Counted from the first letter of the stretch, positions 25,131-36,938 are shown. The stretch: 64,000 nt of DNA from Xylanimonas oleitrophica (GCF_003244315.1 NZ_QKWH01000004.1:124001-188000), one strand, 5' to 3'. Notes: generated from the letters alone by a model not told the origin. Numbers and translations are program-made.

Positions 25131-26050
25131 GCGTCGTCGCACCGGCCACCCCCGCCGCGGGCGCGCCGTCCTCTCCGGCCCCGGGCGCCTCGCAGCCCTC
25201 CGCCACGCCGGCCGCCCGCCGCCCCGCCCGGCGCCGCCGGCCCCAGGTGGGCAGCTACGTCACCATGCTGCTCGCGACCGTGGTGCTCGCCGCGCCGCTC
25301 CTGTGGATGGTGCTGGCGAGCCTCAAGACGCCGTCCGAGCTCTACCAGGTGCCGCTGCAGTGGCTGCCCCACCAGCCCACGCTCGACAACTACGCCCAGG
25401 CGGCGCAGACCGTGCCGCTCGGCCGGCTGCTCGCCAACAGCATCGGCCTGACGATCGTGGGCGCCGGCCTCAAGGTGGTGCTCGGGCTGTGCTGCGCGTA
25501 CGCCCTGGTGTTCCTGGACTTCCCGTTCAAGCGCCTGGTGTTCGGGCTGGTCATCGCCACCCTGATGATCCCGCCGCAGATCACGATCATCCCCAACTAC
25601 ACGCTGGTGGCCGGCCTGGGGTGGCTCAACACCTACCAGGGCATCCTCGTGCCGGGCCTCGCCAGCGCGTTCGGGACCTTCCTGTTCCGGCAGCACTTCC
25701 TCACGCTGCCCGCATCGATCCTCGAGGCGGCCGAGCTCGACGGCGCCGGCCACTGGCGCAGGCTGTGGCGGTTCGTGGTGCCCATGAGCACGCCCACCCT
25801 AGCGGCGGTGGCGCTCGTGTCGGTCGTGACCGAGTGGAACGACTACCTGTGGCCGTTCCTCGTCATCGACGACCCGTCCAAGATGACGCTGCCGGTGGGA
25901 CTCACCCTGCTCCAGAACATCGACGGCATGACGAGCTGGGGCGTGCTGCTCGCCGCCACCGTGGTGGTCACCCTGCCGATCCTTCTCGTCTTCCTGATCC
26001 TCCAGCGGCGCCTCGTCGCCGGACTGACCGCCGGCGCCGTCACCGGCTGA
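25127..26050 (+). CDS. ABC sugar/glycerol-3-phosphate transporter permease (MalG/UgpE-like)
   Basis: This 307-aa permease overlaps the preceding gene by ATGA. A 35-residue Ala/Pro/Arg-rich leader precedes six membrane helices. The EAA loop is SILEAAELDGAGHWRRLWRF (about residues 201-220) and EWNDYLWPFLVI is the usual UgpE/MalG motif before the last helices. It forms the membrane channel with the MalF/UgpA-like partner. A 164-bp gap follows before the binding-protein gene. Confidence 0.9.
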   Translation: MSVVAPATPAAGAPSSPAPGASQPSATPAARRPARRRRPQVGSYVTMLLATVVLAAPLLWMVLASLKTPSELYQVPLQWLPHQPTLDNYAQAAQTVPLGRLLANSIGLTIVGAGLKVVLGLCCAYALVFLDFPFKRLVFGLVIATLMIPPQITIIPNYTLVAGLGWLNTYQGILVPGLASAFGTFLFRQHFLTLPASILEAAELDGAGHWRRLWRFVVPMSTPTLAAVALVSVVTEWNDYLWPFLVIDDPSKMTLPVGLTLLQNIDGMTSWGVLLAATVVVTLPILLVFLILQRRLVAGLTAGAVTG

Positions 26051-26214
26051 CACCGCGCCGACGGCACCCGCCACCCACCGGACCCACCGACCTCCTGCCC
26101 GCCAGCCGGCGCCGCAGGTCCTGGGCGTGCCCCGGCGCGCCCGCTCGGACCCCCGAGCACGTCCCAGCACCACCCGCGCACCGCCCCGTGGTGCACGATC
26201 TGAAGGAGCACCCC

Positions 26215-27579
26215 GTGTCCCACCGTCCCGCACGGCGCCCGCGCCGTCACCTCGCCGTCGCGTCGGCGCTCGCCGCGGTCGCCGCCCTGACCGCCACCGC
26301 CTGCTCCGGGCCCAGCGTCGGCTCGACGCCCGCCGCGGCCGACGACGCCGAGGCGATCGACTGGTCGCAGGTGGAGCCCGCCTCGGAGATCACCTGGTGG
26401 AGCAACCACCCCGGCCAGTCGAAGGCCGTCGAGGAGGAGCTCATCGCCCGGTTCGAGGCCGAGCACCCCGAGATCTCCGTCAAGCTGGTGACCGCCGGCG
26501 CCAACTACGACGAGGTGGCCCAGCGCTTCCAGGCCGCGTCGCAGACCAGCGACCTGCCGGACCTCGTGATCGCGTCCGACGTCTGGTGGTTCCGCTACCA
26601 CCTGAACGACCAGATCATGCCGCTGGACGACGTGTTCGAGCACCTGGACGCCGAGGCCGACGACTTCCAGCCCGCGCTGTACGCCGACTACGAGTACGAG
26701 GGTCAGCACTGGGCCGCCCCCTACGCGCGCTCCACGCCGCTCTTCTACTACAACAAGGACCTGTGGGCGGCGGCCGGCCTGCCCGACCGCGGCCCGGAGA
26801 CCTGGGACGAGCTGCAGGAGTGGGACGCCTCGCTGCGCCAGCACGTGCCCGCCAACGGCTCCACGTTCGGCCTGTCCACCGGCCCCTCGTGGGGTGCGTG
26901 GTGGTTCGAGAACATGATCTGGGGCCAGGGCGGCGAGTACTCCGACGGCTTCGACCTGACGCTGGACAGCGACGAGTCGGTGGCCGGCGGCCAGTTCCTG
27001 CACGACCTGTTCCACGCCTCGGGGGTGGCGAGCCTCTCGGCCGACGACGCGATGGCGGACTTCGCCTCGGGCCTGATCGCCTCGACGATCGGCTCGACCG
27101 GCTCGCTCAAGGGCGCGCTCGACGCCGCCTCGTTCGAGGTGGGCACCGCCTACCTCCCCGACGGCCCCGCGGGCGGTGGCACGCCGACCGGCGGCACCGG
27201 CCTGGCGATCCCGTCGTCGCGCACGCCGGAGCAGAAGCTGGCCGCAGCCATGTTCCTGCAGTTCATCACCAACACGGAGAACACGGCGTACTTCTCGCAG
27301 AGCACCGGGTACATGCCGGTGCGCACGTCGGCCGTCGAGAGCGACGCGATGAAGGAGACCTACGCGCAGACGCCGCAGTTCCGGACCGCCGTCGACCAGC
27401 TCGCGGACAAGGCGCGCCCGCAGGACTACGTGCGCGTGTTCGTGCCGGGCGCCGACGCGCTGCTGAACCAGGCGATCGAGCAGATCGTGATCGAGGGGGC
27501 CGACCCGCGCACGGCCTTCGAGGCGATCACCCCGCAGATCGAGACGGCGTACAAGGAGAACGTGGAGCCCTACCTGTGA
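26215..27579 (+). CDS. Extracellular solute-binding lipoprotein (UgpB-like)
   Basis: This 454-aa family 1 binding protein has a signal peptide with lipobox TATAC (Cys about 30). EITWWSNHPGQSKAVEEELI, then FEAEHPEISVKLV and PLFYYNKDLWAAAGL, follow the UgpB/sugar-binding pattern, and SWGAWWFENMIWGQGGEYSD forms part of the cleft. GTG 26215 has GAAGGAG at 26202-26208. The first helix motif and the coupled phosphodiesterase favour glycerol-3-phosphate or a glycerophosphodiester as ligand over a sugar, although this cannot be settled from sequence alone. The stop overlaps the next gene by GTGA. Confidence 0.88.
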   Translation: MSHRPARRPRRHLAVASALAAVAALTATACSGPSVGSTPAAADDAEAIDWSQVEPASEITWWSNHPGQSKAVEEELIARFEAEHPEISVKLVTAGANYDEVAQRFQAASQTSDLPDLVIASDVWWFRYHLNDQIMPLDDVFEHLDAEADDFQPALYADYEYEGQHWAAPYARSTPLFYYNKDLWAAAGLPDRGPETWDELQEWDASLRQHVPANGSTFGLSTGPSWGAWWFENMIWGQGGEYSDGFDLTLDSDESVAGGQFLHDLFHASGVASLSADDAMADFASGLIASTIGSTGSLKGALDAASFEVGTAYLPDGPAGGGTPTGGTGLAIPSSRTPEQKLAAAMFLQFITNTENTAYFSQSTGYMPVRTSAVESDAMKETYAQTPQFRTAVDQLADKARPQDYVRVFVPGADALLNQAIEQIVIEGADPRTAFEAITPQIETAYKENVEPYL

Positions 27580-28331
27580 GCGACGCGGGCCGGCCGCTCG
27601 TCGTCGCCCACCGCGGCAACAGCTCGGTGGCGCCGCAGAACACGCTGGCGGCGTTCGAGTCGGCGTGGCGGGCCGGTGCGGACAGCATCGAGATCGACGT
27701 CCAGCTCACGGCCGACGGTCACGTCGTGGTGATCCACGACGACACGGTGGACGCGACGACGTCGGGCACCGGGGCGCTCGCGAGCCTGGACCGGGTGGAC
27801 GTGCGCGCCCTGGACGCCGGGTCGTGGTTCTCCTCGGCGTACGCCGGTCAGCGGGTGCCCACGTTCCAGGAGGTCGTGGAGCTGCTGGTGCGGCGGCCCG
27901 GCATCGAGCTGCTGCTGGAGGTCAAGGGCTCGTGGACGGCGGAGCAGGTGCGCCTGGTCACGGAGCCGTTGCGCGAGGCCGGCCTGAGCGACCGGGTGCT
28001 CGGCCAGAGCTTCTGGCCGGAGACGGTCGCCGCGATCGGCGAGGCGGACCCTGGCCTGCGTCGTGGCCTGCTGGTGGCGGAGGTGCCCGGCGACCTGACG
28101 GAGCGGTGCGCCGACCTGGGCGTGATGACGTGCAACCCGATGGGGTCCCTCCTGGTGGAGGACCCGGACCTGGTGCGCCGGCTGCACGAGGCGGGCCTGC
28201 AGGTCATGGTGTGGACGCTGAACGAGGCGGCGCACTGGGAGCAGGCCGTGCGCCTGGGCGTGGACGCCGTCATCACGGACCGCCCGGACCGGCTGGTTGG
28301 CTGGCTGGAGGGCCGCTCGGCCACCGTGTGA
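27576..28331 (+). CDS. Glycerophosphodiester phosphodiesterase (UgpQ-like)
   Basis: This 251-aa cytoplasmic TIM-barrel enzyme hydrolyses glycerophosphodiesters to glycerol-3-phosphate and an alcohol. Catalytic residues are visible: VAHRGNSSVAPQNTLAAF (His-Arg and Asn), SIEIDVQLTADGHVVVIHDD (metal-binding Glu/Asp and catalytic His), then LLLEVKG, and MVWTLNE toward the end. No signal peptide is present, so it acts on imported substrate, as UgpQ does. It starts at GTG 27576 overlapping the binding-protein stop. It is the last gene of the operon, followed by a strong terminator. Confidence 0.93.
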   Translation: MSDAGRPLVVAHRGNSSVAPQNTLAAFESAWRAGADSIEIDVQLTADGHVVVIHDDTVDATTSGTGALASLDRVDVRALDAGSWFSSAYAGQRVPTFQEVVELLVRRPGIELLLEVKGSWTAEQVRLVTEPLREAGLSDRVLGQSFWPETVAAIGEADPGLRRGLLVAEVPGDLTERCADLGVMTCNPMGSLLVEDPDLVRRLHEAGLQVMVWTLNEAAHWEQAVRLGVDAVITDRPDRLVGWLEGRSATV

Positions 28332-28366
28332 CCGGGGCGGGCAGTCGTCCCCGCGCCCTGGGAGAG

Positions 28367-28415
28367 ACGCCTGCGGGCGGGTTCGCGGCAGTGCTGCGGG
28401 CCCGCCCGCAGGCGT
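28367..28415 (+). terminator. Terminator of the Ugp-like operon
   Basis: ACGCCTGCGGGCGGG (28367-28381) pairs perfectly with CCCGCCCGCAGGCGT (28401-28415), a 15-bp stem with a 19-nt loop that itself contains GCGGCAG/CTGCGG-like complementarity. It lies 36 nt past the phosphodiesterase stop. The rest of the 321-nt gap to the E1alpha gene contains the large palindrome at 28536-28570. Confidence 0.8.
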
Positions 28416-28535
28416 TCTCGTCGTCGTCGCCGGATGACGGAGGGCGCGGGTGCGAGGACGGCCGGTTGGAGGAATCCTCCAAAGCACGTCGGCGAGCCTT
28501 GGGCGGCCCACCGGCAGACCTGACCCTCGGGGTGC

Positions 28536-28570
28536 AACCTACGCTTGCGTAGGCTACGAAGGCGTAGGTT
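28536..28570. promoter_or_regulatory. 35-bp near-perfect palindrome, probable operator of the 2-oxoacid dehydrogenase operon
   Basis: Fifteen of 17 base pairs around the centre at 28553 are complementary. The outer arms are AACCTACGC (28536-28544) and GCGTAGGTT (28562-28570). Inside it, CCTACGC-TT-GCGTAGG (28538-28553) is itself a perfect palindrome and CTACGAAGGCGTAG (28554-28567) is a weaker second one, so two adjoining TetR-like dimer sites are possible. It ends 82 bp before the E1alpha start. The regulator is not encoded next to it. Confidence 0.6.
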
Positions 28571-28652
28571 CGGTCCGCTCCTGCGGGAGCACCCGGGCCG
28601 TCCAGCCGTCGCGCAGCCCGCCCCGCTCGGGGCCGTCAGCGAAGGAGACCGC

Positions 28653-29807
28653 GTGAAGACCGACGCCACCGGTGGGCCCGACGCCGCCACCCAGGACGTC
28701 ACCCCCCTCGTCCAGCTCGTCGCGCCCGACGGCAGCCGCACGGCCGACCCCGAGCACGCCGCCTACCGCGAGCGCGTGGCCCACCTGGCTCCCGCCGACC
28801 TGCGCGCCATGTACCGCGACATGGTGCTCACGCGCCGGTTCGACGACGAGTCGACGGCGCTGCAGCGCCAGGGCGAGCTCGCCCTGTTCGCGCAGGGCCG
28901 CGGCCAGGAGGCCGCCCAGGTCGGCTCCGCCCACGCGCTCGCCCCGCAGGACCACGTCTTCCCCAGCTACCGCGAGCACGGCGTGCTGCACGTGCGCGGC
29001 GTCGACCCCGTCGACCGGCTCCGCCTGTTCCGCGGCGAGGACCACGGCGGCTGGGACCCGGCCGAGCACAACGTGCAGCTCTACACCCTCGTCATCGGTT
29101 CCCACGCCCTGCACGCCGCGGGGTACGCGATGGGCGTGCAGCGCGACGGCCTGGTGGGCACGGGCGACGCCGCCCGTGACACCGCCGTCGTCACCTACTT
29201 CGGCGACGGCGCGACCGCCCAGGGCGACGTCAGCGAGGCCCTCGTGTTCGCGGCGGTGAACAACGCCCCCCTCGTGCTGTTCTGCCAGAACAACCAGTGG
29301 GCGATCTCCGAGCCCACGAGCCGCCAGGCGCGCGGCCCGCTCTACCGGCGCGGCGAGGGATTCGGCGTCCCCGGCGTCAGGGTCGACGGCAACGACGTGC
29401 TGGCCTGCTACGCCGTCATGGCCGACGCCCTCGAGCGGGCGCGCAGCGGCGGCGGCCCCACGTTCGTCGAGGCGTACACCTACCGCATGGGCGCGCACAC
29501 GACGTCGGACGACCCGACCCGCTACCGCGAGCGCGCCGAGGAGGACTACTGGCGCCGCCGCGACCCGATCGACCGCCTGGCGGCGCTCCTGCGCAGCGAG
29601 GGCGAGTGGGACGAGGAGTGGGCCGCCGACGTCGAGGCCGAGGCCGAGGCGCTCGGCGAGCGGCTGCGCACCGAGGTCCGGGCGCTCGGCGCCCCGCCCA
29701 CCACGGCGATGTTCGACCACGTCTACGCCACCCCGCACGCCACCGTCGACGAGGAGCGCGCCTGGCTGGCCGAGTACGAGTCCGACCTGACGGAGGGCGC
29801 GCGATGA
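28653..29807 (+). CDS. pdhA: 2-oxoacid (pyruvate/branched-chain) dehydrogenase E1 component, alpha subunit
   Basis: This 384-aa thiamine-diphosphate enzyme subunit decarboxylates a 2-oxoacid together with the beta subunit. The ThDP motif GDG...N is in YFGDGATAQGDVSEALVF through FCQNNQ (about residues 183-215), and the phosphorylation-loop region YRMGAHTTSDDPTRYR is conserved. GTG 28653 follows GAAGGAG. The family includes both pyruvate and branched-chain 2-oxoacid dehydrogenases; the sequence alone does not decide, and actinobacterial annotation commonly uses pdhA for this form. It is first in the E1alpha-E1beta-E2 operon. Confidence 0.85.
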   Translation: MKTDATGGPDAATQDVTPLVQLVAPDGSRTADPEHAAYRERVAHLAPADLRAMYRDMVLTRRFDDESTALQRQGELALFAQGRGQEAAQVGSAHALAPQDHVFPSYREHGVLHVRGVDPVDRLRLFRGEDHGGWDPAEHNVQLYTLVIGSHALHAAGYAMGVQRDGLVGTGDAARDTAVVTYFGDGATAQGDVSEALVFAAVNNAPLVLFCQNNQWAISEPTSRQARGPLYRRGEGFGVPGVRVDGNDVLACYAVMADALERARSGGGPTFVEAYTYRMGAHTTSDDPTRYRERAEEDYWRRRDPIDRLAALLRSEGEWDEEWAADVEAEAEALGERLRTEVRALGAPPTTAMFDHVYATPHATVDEERAWLAEYESDLTEGAR

Positions 29808-30841
29808 GCACCGCGACCGAGCAGACCACCGAGCAGACCACCGCGCAGAGCGAGCGGACCACCCGGACGCTCACGTTCGCCAAGGCGATCACCGAGGGCC
29901 TGCGGGCCTCGCTCGAGAGCGACGACCACGTGATGGTCATGGGCGAGGACGTCGGCCGGCTCGGCGGCGTGTTCCGCGTGACCGACGGCCTGCAGAAGGA
30001 CTTCGGCGAGGCTCGCGTGGTGGACACGCCGCTCGCGGAGTCCGGCATCGTCGGCTCCGCCATCGGGCTGGCCCTGCGCGGCTACCGGCCCGTGTGCGAG
30101 ATCCAGTTCGACGGGTTCGTGTTCCCCGCGTTCGACCAGATCACCACGCAGCTCGCGAAGATGCACTACCGCTCTCGCGGTCGCCTCCAGGTGCCCGTCG
30201 TGATCCGCATCCCCTACGGCGGCGGCATCGGGGCCGTGGAGCACCACTCCGAGAGCCCCGAGGCGCTGTTCGCCCACACCGCCGGCCTGCGCGTCGTCAC
30301 GCCGTCCACCCCCCAGGACGCCTACGACATGATTCGTGCGGCCGTGGCCTCGCCCGACCCGGTCGTCTTCTTCGAGCCCAAGGGCCGCTACTGGTCCAAG
30401 GGCGAGGTCGACCTGGCCGCTGCCCCGGCCGAGGGCATCCTCGACCGGGCGCGCGTGGCGCGGGCGGGCACCGACGTGACCCTCGTGGCGTACGGACCCA
30501 CCGTGGCCACCGCGCTGAAGGCCGCCGACGAGCTGGCGGCCGAGGGCACCAGCGCGGAGGTCGTGGACCTGCGTGCCGTGTCGCCGATCGACTTCCCCAC
30601 GGTGGTGGACAGCGTGCGGCGCACGGGCCGCTGCGTCGTCGTGCACGAGGCACCCGTGTTCCACGGCGTGGGCGGCGAGGTCGCCGCGCGCGTCACCGAG
30701 GAGGCGTTCTACTCGCTCCAGGCGCCGGTGCTGCGCGTGGGCGGGTTCCACGCCCCCTACCCGGTGGCCAAGCTCGAGCACGACTACCTGCCGAGCGTCG
30801 AGCGCGTGCTCGACGCCGTCGACCGGTCCCTCGCCTACTGA
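29804..30841 (+). CDS. 2-oxoacid dehydrogenase E1 component, beta subunit
   Basis: This 345-aa subunit pairs with the E1 alpha chain, supplying the second half of the ThDP site and the E2-binding surface. [19 protein letters not shown] starts the conserved part after a Thr/Gln-rich leader of about 22 residues. [19 protein letters not shown] holds the ThDP-activating Glu, [17 protein letters not shown] and [15 protein letters not shown] follow. The start overlaps the alpha-subunit stop by ATGA. A 91-nt gap with a hairpin separates it from the E2 gene. Confidence 0.92.
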   Translation: MSTATEQTTEQTTAQSERTTRTLTFAKAITEGLRASLESDDHVMVMGEDVGRLGGVFRVTDGLQKDFGEARVVDTPLAESGIVGSAIGLALRGYRPVCEIQFDGFVFPAFDQITTQLAKMHYRSRGRLQVPVVIRIPYGGGIGAVEHHSESPEALFAHTAGLRVVTPSTPQDAYDMIRAAVASPDPVVFFEPKGRYWSKGEVDLAAAPAEGILDRARVARAGTDVTLVAYGPTVATALKAADELAAEGTSAEVVDLRAVSPIDFPTVVDSVRRTGRCVVVHEAPVFHGVGGEVAARVTEEAFYSLQAPVLRVGGFHAPYPVAKLEHDYLPSVERVLDAVDRSLAY

Positions 30842-30851
30842 CCCCCTCTGC

Positions 30852-30908
30852 TGCGGGTGCAGCCCTGGCTCTCTTGCGCTCCGCGGAGGGGCTGAGACTG
30901 CACCCGCA
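30852..30908 (+). promoter_or_regulatory. Intercistronic hairpin between E1beta and E2 genes
   Basis: TGCGGGTGCAG (30852-30862) pairs perfectly with CTGCACCCGCA (30898-30908), and the 35-nt interior can pair further around CTCCGCGGAG. The E2 start (TTG 30933) is 24 nt beyond. It might attenuate or stabilise the transcript, setting a different E2:E1 ratio. No separate E2 promoter was identified. Confidence 0.5.
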
Positions 30909-30932
30909 ACGTTCGGACGGACGGAGAATTCC

Positions 30933-32504
30933 TTGAGCACGCAGCGGTTCCCGCTCCCCGACGTCGGGGAGGGCCTGACCGAGGCCGAGATCGTCGAGTG
31001 GCGCGTCAAGCCCGGCGACACGGTGGCGGTCAACCAGGTGATCGTCGAGATCGAGACGGCCAAGTCGCTCGTCGAGCTGCCCTCGCCGTGGGCGGGCACC
31101 GTCGCGGCGCTGCTGGTCCAGGAGGGCGACACCGTCGACGTCGGCACGCCGATCATCGAGGTGAGCACCGGGGCCGGTGCGCCTGCCGCCGGAGGCGCTG
31201 CGCCGGCCGGGCAGCCCTCACCCGCCGAGCCGGCTGCGGCCCAGCCCGCCGCAGCGCCGCAGGCCGCCCCGCAGGCCGCCCCGCAGGCTGCTGCGGCCGA
31301 GGGGTCCGGCTCGGTGCTGGTCGGCTACGGCACGGCCGAGCAGGGCGGCGCCGCGCGCCGTCGTCGCCGCGGTGCGGGGCCGACGCCGGCCGCGCCGGCT
31401 TCCGTGCCCGCCTCGGCCGCCACCGCTGCTGCCCCCGCTGCAGCACCCGTTGCGGCCCCCCGCCCGACGCCGGCCGCGCCCGCACCGGTGGTGCCCACCC
31501 CGGCTCCTGCCGCCCCGGCGGTTCCGCAGGGTCCGGCGGCACCCGACGGCGGCACCATCTCCGTGCCCGCCGCGAACGGCAACGGCGCCGCCGCCCACGG
31601 CCGCGTGCTGGCCAAGCCACCGGTGCGCAAGCTCGCCAAGGAGCTCGGCGTCGACCTGGCCTCGGTGCACCCCACGGGCCCCGGCGGCATCGTCACGCAG
31701 GAGGACGTCGTCCGGCACGCGGAGCAGGCGCGGCCGCAGACGCTCGCCACGTACCCGGACGACGACCAGCCGTGGCTGGCCTCGGGTGCCGTCTCGTCCG
31801 ACGGCCGCCAGACGCGCGTGCCGGTCAAGAGCGTGCGCAAGCGCACGGCGGAGGCGATGGTGGCCAGCGCCTTCACCGCCCCGCACGTCACCGTGTTCCA
31901 CACCGTGGACGTCACCAAGACGATGAAGCTCGTGGCGCGCCTCAAGGAGGACCGCGACTTCGCTGGCGTGCGGGTCACGCCCCTGCTGATCGCGGCCAAG
32001 GCCGTGCTCATGGCGGTCAACCGGCACCCGCAGATCAACGCGAGCTGGGACGACGCCGCGCAGGAGATCGTCTACAAGCACTACGTGAACCTGGGGATCG
32101 CCGCGGCCACGCCGCGCGGCCTGGTGGTGCCGAACATCAAGGACGCGCACACGCTGGACCTGCTGCGCCTGGCGAACGCGATCGCCGACCTCACCGCCAC
32201 CGCCCGGGCCGGTCGCACGAGCCCGGCGGCGATGAGCGACGGCACGTTCACCGTCACGAACGTCGGTGTCTTCGGCATCGACACCGGCACGCCGATCCTG
32301 AACCCGGGGGAGGCGGGCATCCTGGCGTTCGGCGCGATCCGCCAGCAGCCGTGGGTGCACAAGGGCAAGATCAAGCCGCGCTGGGTCACGCAGCTCGCGC
32401 TGAGCTTCGACCACCGCCTGGTCGACGGCGAGCTGGGGGCGCGGTTCCTCTCGGACGTCGCGAAGGTGCTGGAGGACCCGGCCCACGGCCTGGTCTGGAA
32501 CTGA
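30933..32504 (+). CDS. Dihydrolipoamide acyltransferase (E2) of 2-oxoacid dehydrogenase
   Basis: This 523-aa E2 has one lipoyl domain (about 1-80, lipoyl-Lys at residue 44 in IETAKSLVE), a first Ala/Pro linker, a long Ala/Pro-rich stretch to about residue 215, the peripheral subunit-binding domain (about 226-262, [19 protein letters not shown]) and the catalytic core (about 290-523) with [10 protein letters not shown] carrying the active-site His and Asp near the end. It moves the acyl group from E1 to CoA. TTG 30933 follows ACGGAGAA. An Arg-rich patch (ARRRRRGAG) lies in the linker, an unusual feature. The E3 gene is not in the window. Confidence 0.92.
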   Translation: MSTQRFPLPDVGEGLTEAEIVEWRVKPGDTVAVNQVIVEIETAKSLVELPSPWAGTVAALLVQEGDTVDVGTPIIEVSTGAGAPAAGGAAPAGQPSPAEPAAAQPAAAPQAAPQAAPQAAAAEGSGSVLVGYGTAEQGGAARRRRRGAGPTPAAPASVPASAATAAAPAAAPVAAPRPTPAAPAPVVPTPAPAAPAVPQGPAAPDGGTISVPAANGNGAAAHGRVLAKPPVRKLAKELGVDLASVHPTGPGGIVTQEDVVRHAEQARPQTLATYPDDDQPWLASGAVSSDGRQTRVPVKSVRKRTAEAMVASAFTAPHVTVFHTVDVTKTMKLVARLKEDRDFAGVRVTPLLIAAKAVLMAVNRHPQINASWDDAAQEIVYKHYVNLGIAAATPRGLVVPNIKDAHTLDLLRLANAIADLTATARAGRTSPAAMSDGTFTVTNVGVFGIDTGTPILNPGEAGILAFGAIRQQPWVHKGKIKPRWVTQLALSFDHRLVDGELGARFLSDVAKVLEDPAHGLVWN

Positions 32505-32568
32505 CCTCTCGTCGTGGGTCACACCGGGCGGCTGCCCTGGGCCGGCGTGGCGCGCCTAGTCTGGGACG

Positions 32569-34674
32569 GTGACCACCCGCCCCGCCCCTGACGCCGTCGC
32601 GCCCTCGACCGCGGGAGGTGCGCCCCGCCACCCCTGGTGGCTGGTGGCGGCCGGACCGGTCGCCGTCGTCGTCGCGCTGGCCTCCGTGCTGGGCGGCGGC
32701 GCCTACAGCGGCGCGTTCTCCGCGCTGGCGTCGTTCAGCGACCCGGGCGCGGTGGTGCGCTGGGGCCTGCCGGTCACCACGGTGCTCACCGAGCTGGCGG
32801 CGGCGCTGACCCTGGGCGGCCTGGTGGCCGCCGCCTGCCTCGTGGCCCCAGGTCCCCTGCAGCGGCGGGCACTGACGACGGCGGGCGCGGCGGCGTCCGT
32901 GTGGGCGCTCGTGGGTGTGGTGCGGCTGGTGCTGCAGTACGCGAACGTGTCCGGCTCGCCTCTGGACGCCCCCGGCTTCGGTGCCGGGCTGGGGCAGTAC
33001 CTGACCAGCGTGGAGCTGGGGCAGATCAACCTGACCATCGTGGTGCTGGCCGCCGTGACGTCCGCGTTCGCGCTCGCCGTCGGCGGCCGGGTCGGCGCGC
33101 TGTGGACGTGCCTGCTGCCGCTGGCGGCGCTGGCCTACCAGTCGTCCACCGGCCACGCGGCCGGGGCGGCGGGGCACTCGCTCGCGGTGAGCGCGATGTT
33201 CATGCACCTGGTGGGTGCCGCCCTGTGGGTCGGTGGCCTGGGTGCCATCGCCGTCCTGACCCTCGCGCCCGCCCGCGAGGGTGCGGGCGGGGCTGGCGGG
33301 AAGGGTCCCGCCCGCGGCGAGGCAGGTTGGGAGCCCGCCGTCGGACGCTACTCCGTGATCGCGGGGTGGTGCTTCGCCGCCGTCGGGTTCTCCGGCGTGG
33401 TCAGCGCGTGGGTGCGCGTGGGCGACCTCGCGGACCTCGGGACCCGCTACGGCATCCTGCTCGTCACCAAGGTGGTGCTGCTGGTGGTGCTGGGCGGCAT
33501 CGGCTGGCTGCACCGGCGCGCCGTCGTCGGGCGGCTGACCGGCCCGGGCGCGGTACCGGGGGCTCGGATGCTGTTCTGGCGCCTGGCCGCCGTCGAGCTG
33601 GCCGTCATGGGCGCCGTCTCGGGCGTGGCCGTGGCGCTGTCCTCCACCGCCCCGCCGGTGCCCGAGGTCGAGCCGGTCGACACCAGCCCCGCCTACCAGC
33701 TCACCGGCTGGCCGCTGCCGCCCGAGCTCACGGGGGAGCGCTGGATCACCGAGTGGCGGCTGGACCCGCTGTTCGCGTTCGCGTGCGCGGCGGGCGTGGT
33801 GGTGTACCTGACGTGGGTGGTGCGCCTGGCCCGGCGCGGCGACCGCTGGCCGGTGGGTCGCACCCTGTCCTGGTGCGCCGGCATGGCCGTGGTGGCCTGG
33901 AACACCAACGGTGCCCCCACCATCTACGGCGAGGTGCTGTTCAGCGCCCACATGGTGCAGCACATGGTGCTGGCCATGATGGTGCCGCTGCTGCTGGTGC
34001 TGGCCGCACCGGTCACGCTGCTGCTGCGCGCGGTGCCGGCCCGCAAGGATGGGTCGCGCGGGCCGCGCGAGTGGGTGCTGGCGTTCGTGCACTCCTGGTG
34101 GGGCCGGTTCGTCTCCCGACCGGTGGTGGCGGCCGTGATCTTCGTGGCCGGCATGATCCTCTTCTACTACTCGCCGCTGTTCGAGTGGTCGCTGGAGTCC
34201 CACGTGGGCCACGTGTGGATGGTGGTGCACTTCACCACCGCCGGGTACCTGTTCGCGAACGCGCTGGTGGGGGTGGACCCGGGTCCGGAGCGGCCGGGTT
34301 TCCCGCTCCGGCTGGTGCTGCTGTTCGCCACGATGGCGTTCCACGCGTTCTTCGGTGTGGCGCTCATGGCCCAGACGTCGCTGCTGGCCGCCGACTGGTT
34401 CGGGAACATGGGGCGGCCGTGGGGCCTGAGCGCCATCGAGGACCAGCAGCAGGGCGGGGCCGTGGCGTGGGGGATCGGCGAGCTGCCCACCGTGGCGCTG
34501 GCGATCATCGTCGCGATCATGTGGACGCGTTCCGACGAGCGCGAGGCCCGGCGCCGCGACCGCAAGGCCGACCGGGACGGCGACGCCGAGCTGGAGCAGT
34601 ACAACGCGATGCTGGCCCGGATGGCGGGGCGGGACGCGACCCAGGGGCCCGAGAAGGGCGACGGCGGCCGGTGA
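32569..34674 (+). CDS. CopD-domain / cytochrome c oxidase assembly (CtaG) fusion protein
   Basis: This 701-aa polytopic protein joins a CopD-like copper-resistance domain (about residues 20-340, with HAAGAAGHSLAVSAMFMHLV and ALWVGGLGAIAVL) to a Caa3-type CtaG domain (about 360-670, with FSAHMVQHMVLAMMVPLLLV and HMVQH-type His ligands). Both halves are linked to copper handling; the CtaG half serves copper delivery to cytochrome oxidase. The cytoplasmic tail is charged. GTG 32569 starts it with no strong Shine-Dalgarno sequence. It is a single-gene unit between the dehydrogenase operon and a peptidase gene. Confidence 0.9.
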   Translation: MTTRPAPDAVAPSTAGGAPRHPWWLVAAGPVAVVVALASVLGGGAYSGAFSALASFSDPGAVVRWGLPVTTVLTELAAALTLGGLVAAACLVAPGPLQRRALTTAGAAASVWALVGVVRLVLQYANVSGSPLDAPGFGAGLGQYLTSVELGQINLTIVVLAAVTSAFALAVGGRVGALWTCLLPLAALAYQSSTGHAAGAAGHSLAVSAMFMHLVGAALWVGGLGAIAVLTLAPAREGAGGAGGKGPARGEAGWEPAVGRYSVIAGWCFAAVGFSGVVSAWVRVGDLADLGTRYGILLVTKVVLLVVLGGIGWLHRRAVVGRLTGPGAVPGARMLFWRLAAVELAVMGAVSGVAVALSSTAPPVPEVEPVDTSPAYQLTGWPLPPELTGERWITEWRLDPLFAFACAAGVVVYLTWVVRLARRGDRWPVGRTLSWCAGMAVVAWNTNGAPTIYGEVLFSAHMVQHMVLAMMVPLLLVLAAPVTLLLRAVPARKDGSRGPREWVLAFVHSWWGRFVSRPVVAAVIFVAGMILFYYSPLFEWSLESHVGHVWMVVHFTTAGYLFANALVGVDPGPERPGFPLRLVLLFATMAFHAFFGVALMAQTSLLAADWFGNMGRPWGLSAIEDQQQGGAVAWGIGELPTVALAIIVAIMWTRSDEREARRRDRKADRDGDAELEQYNAMLARMAGRDATQGPEKGDGGR

Positions 34675-34705
34675 TCGCCGCCCACCCGCGCAACACACGG
34701 GTGGT

Positions 34706-36898
<2,193 letters not shown>

Positions 36899-36938
36899 GC
36901 GCTCCCGCGCCGTCGCTGACGCCGCCGCACCCGCCGAC

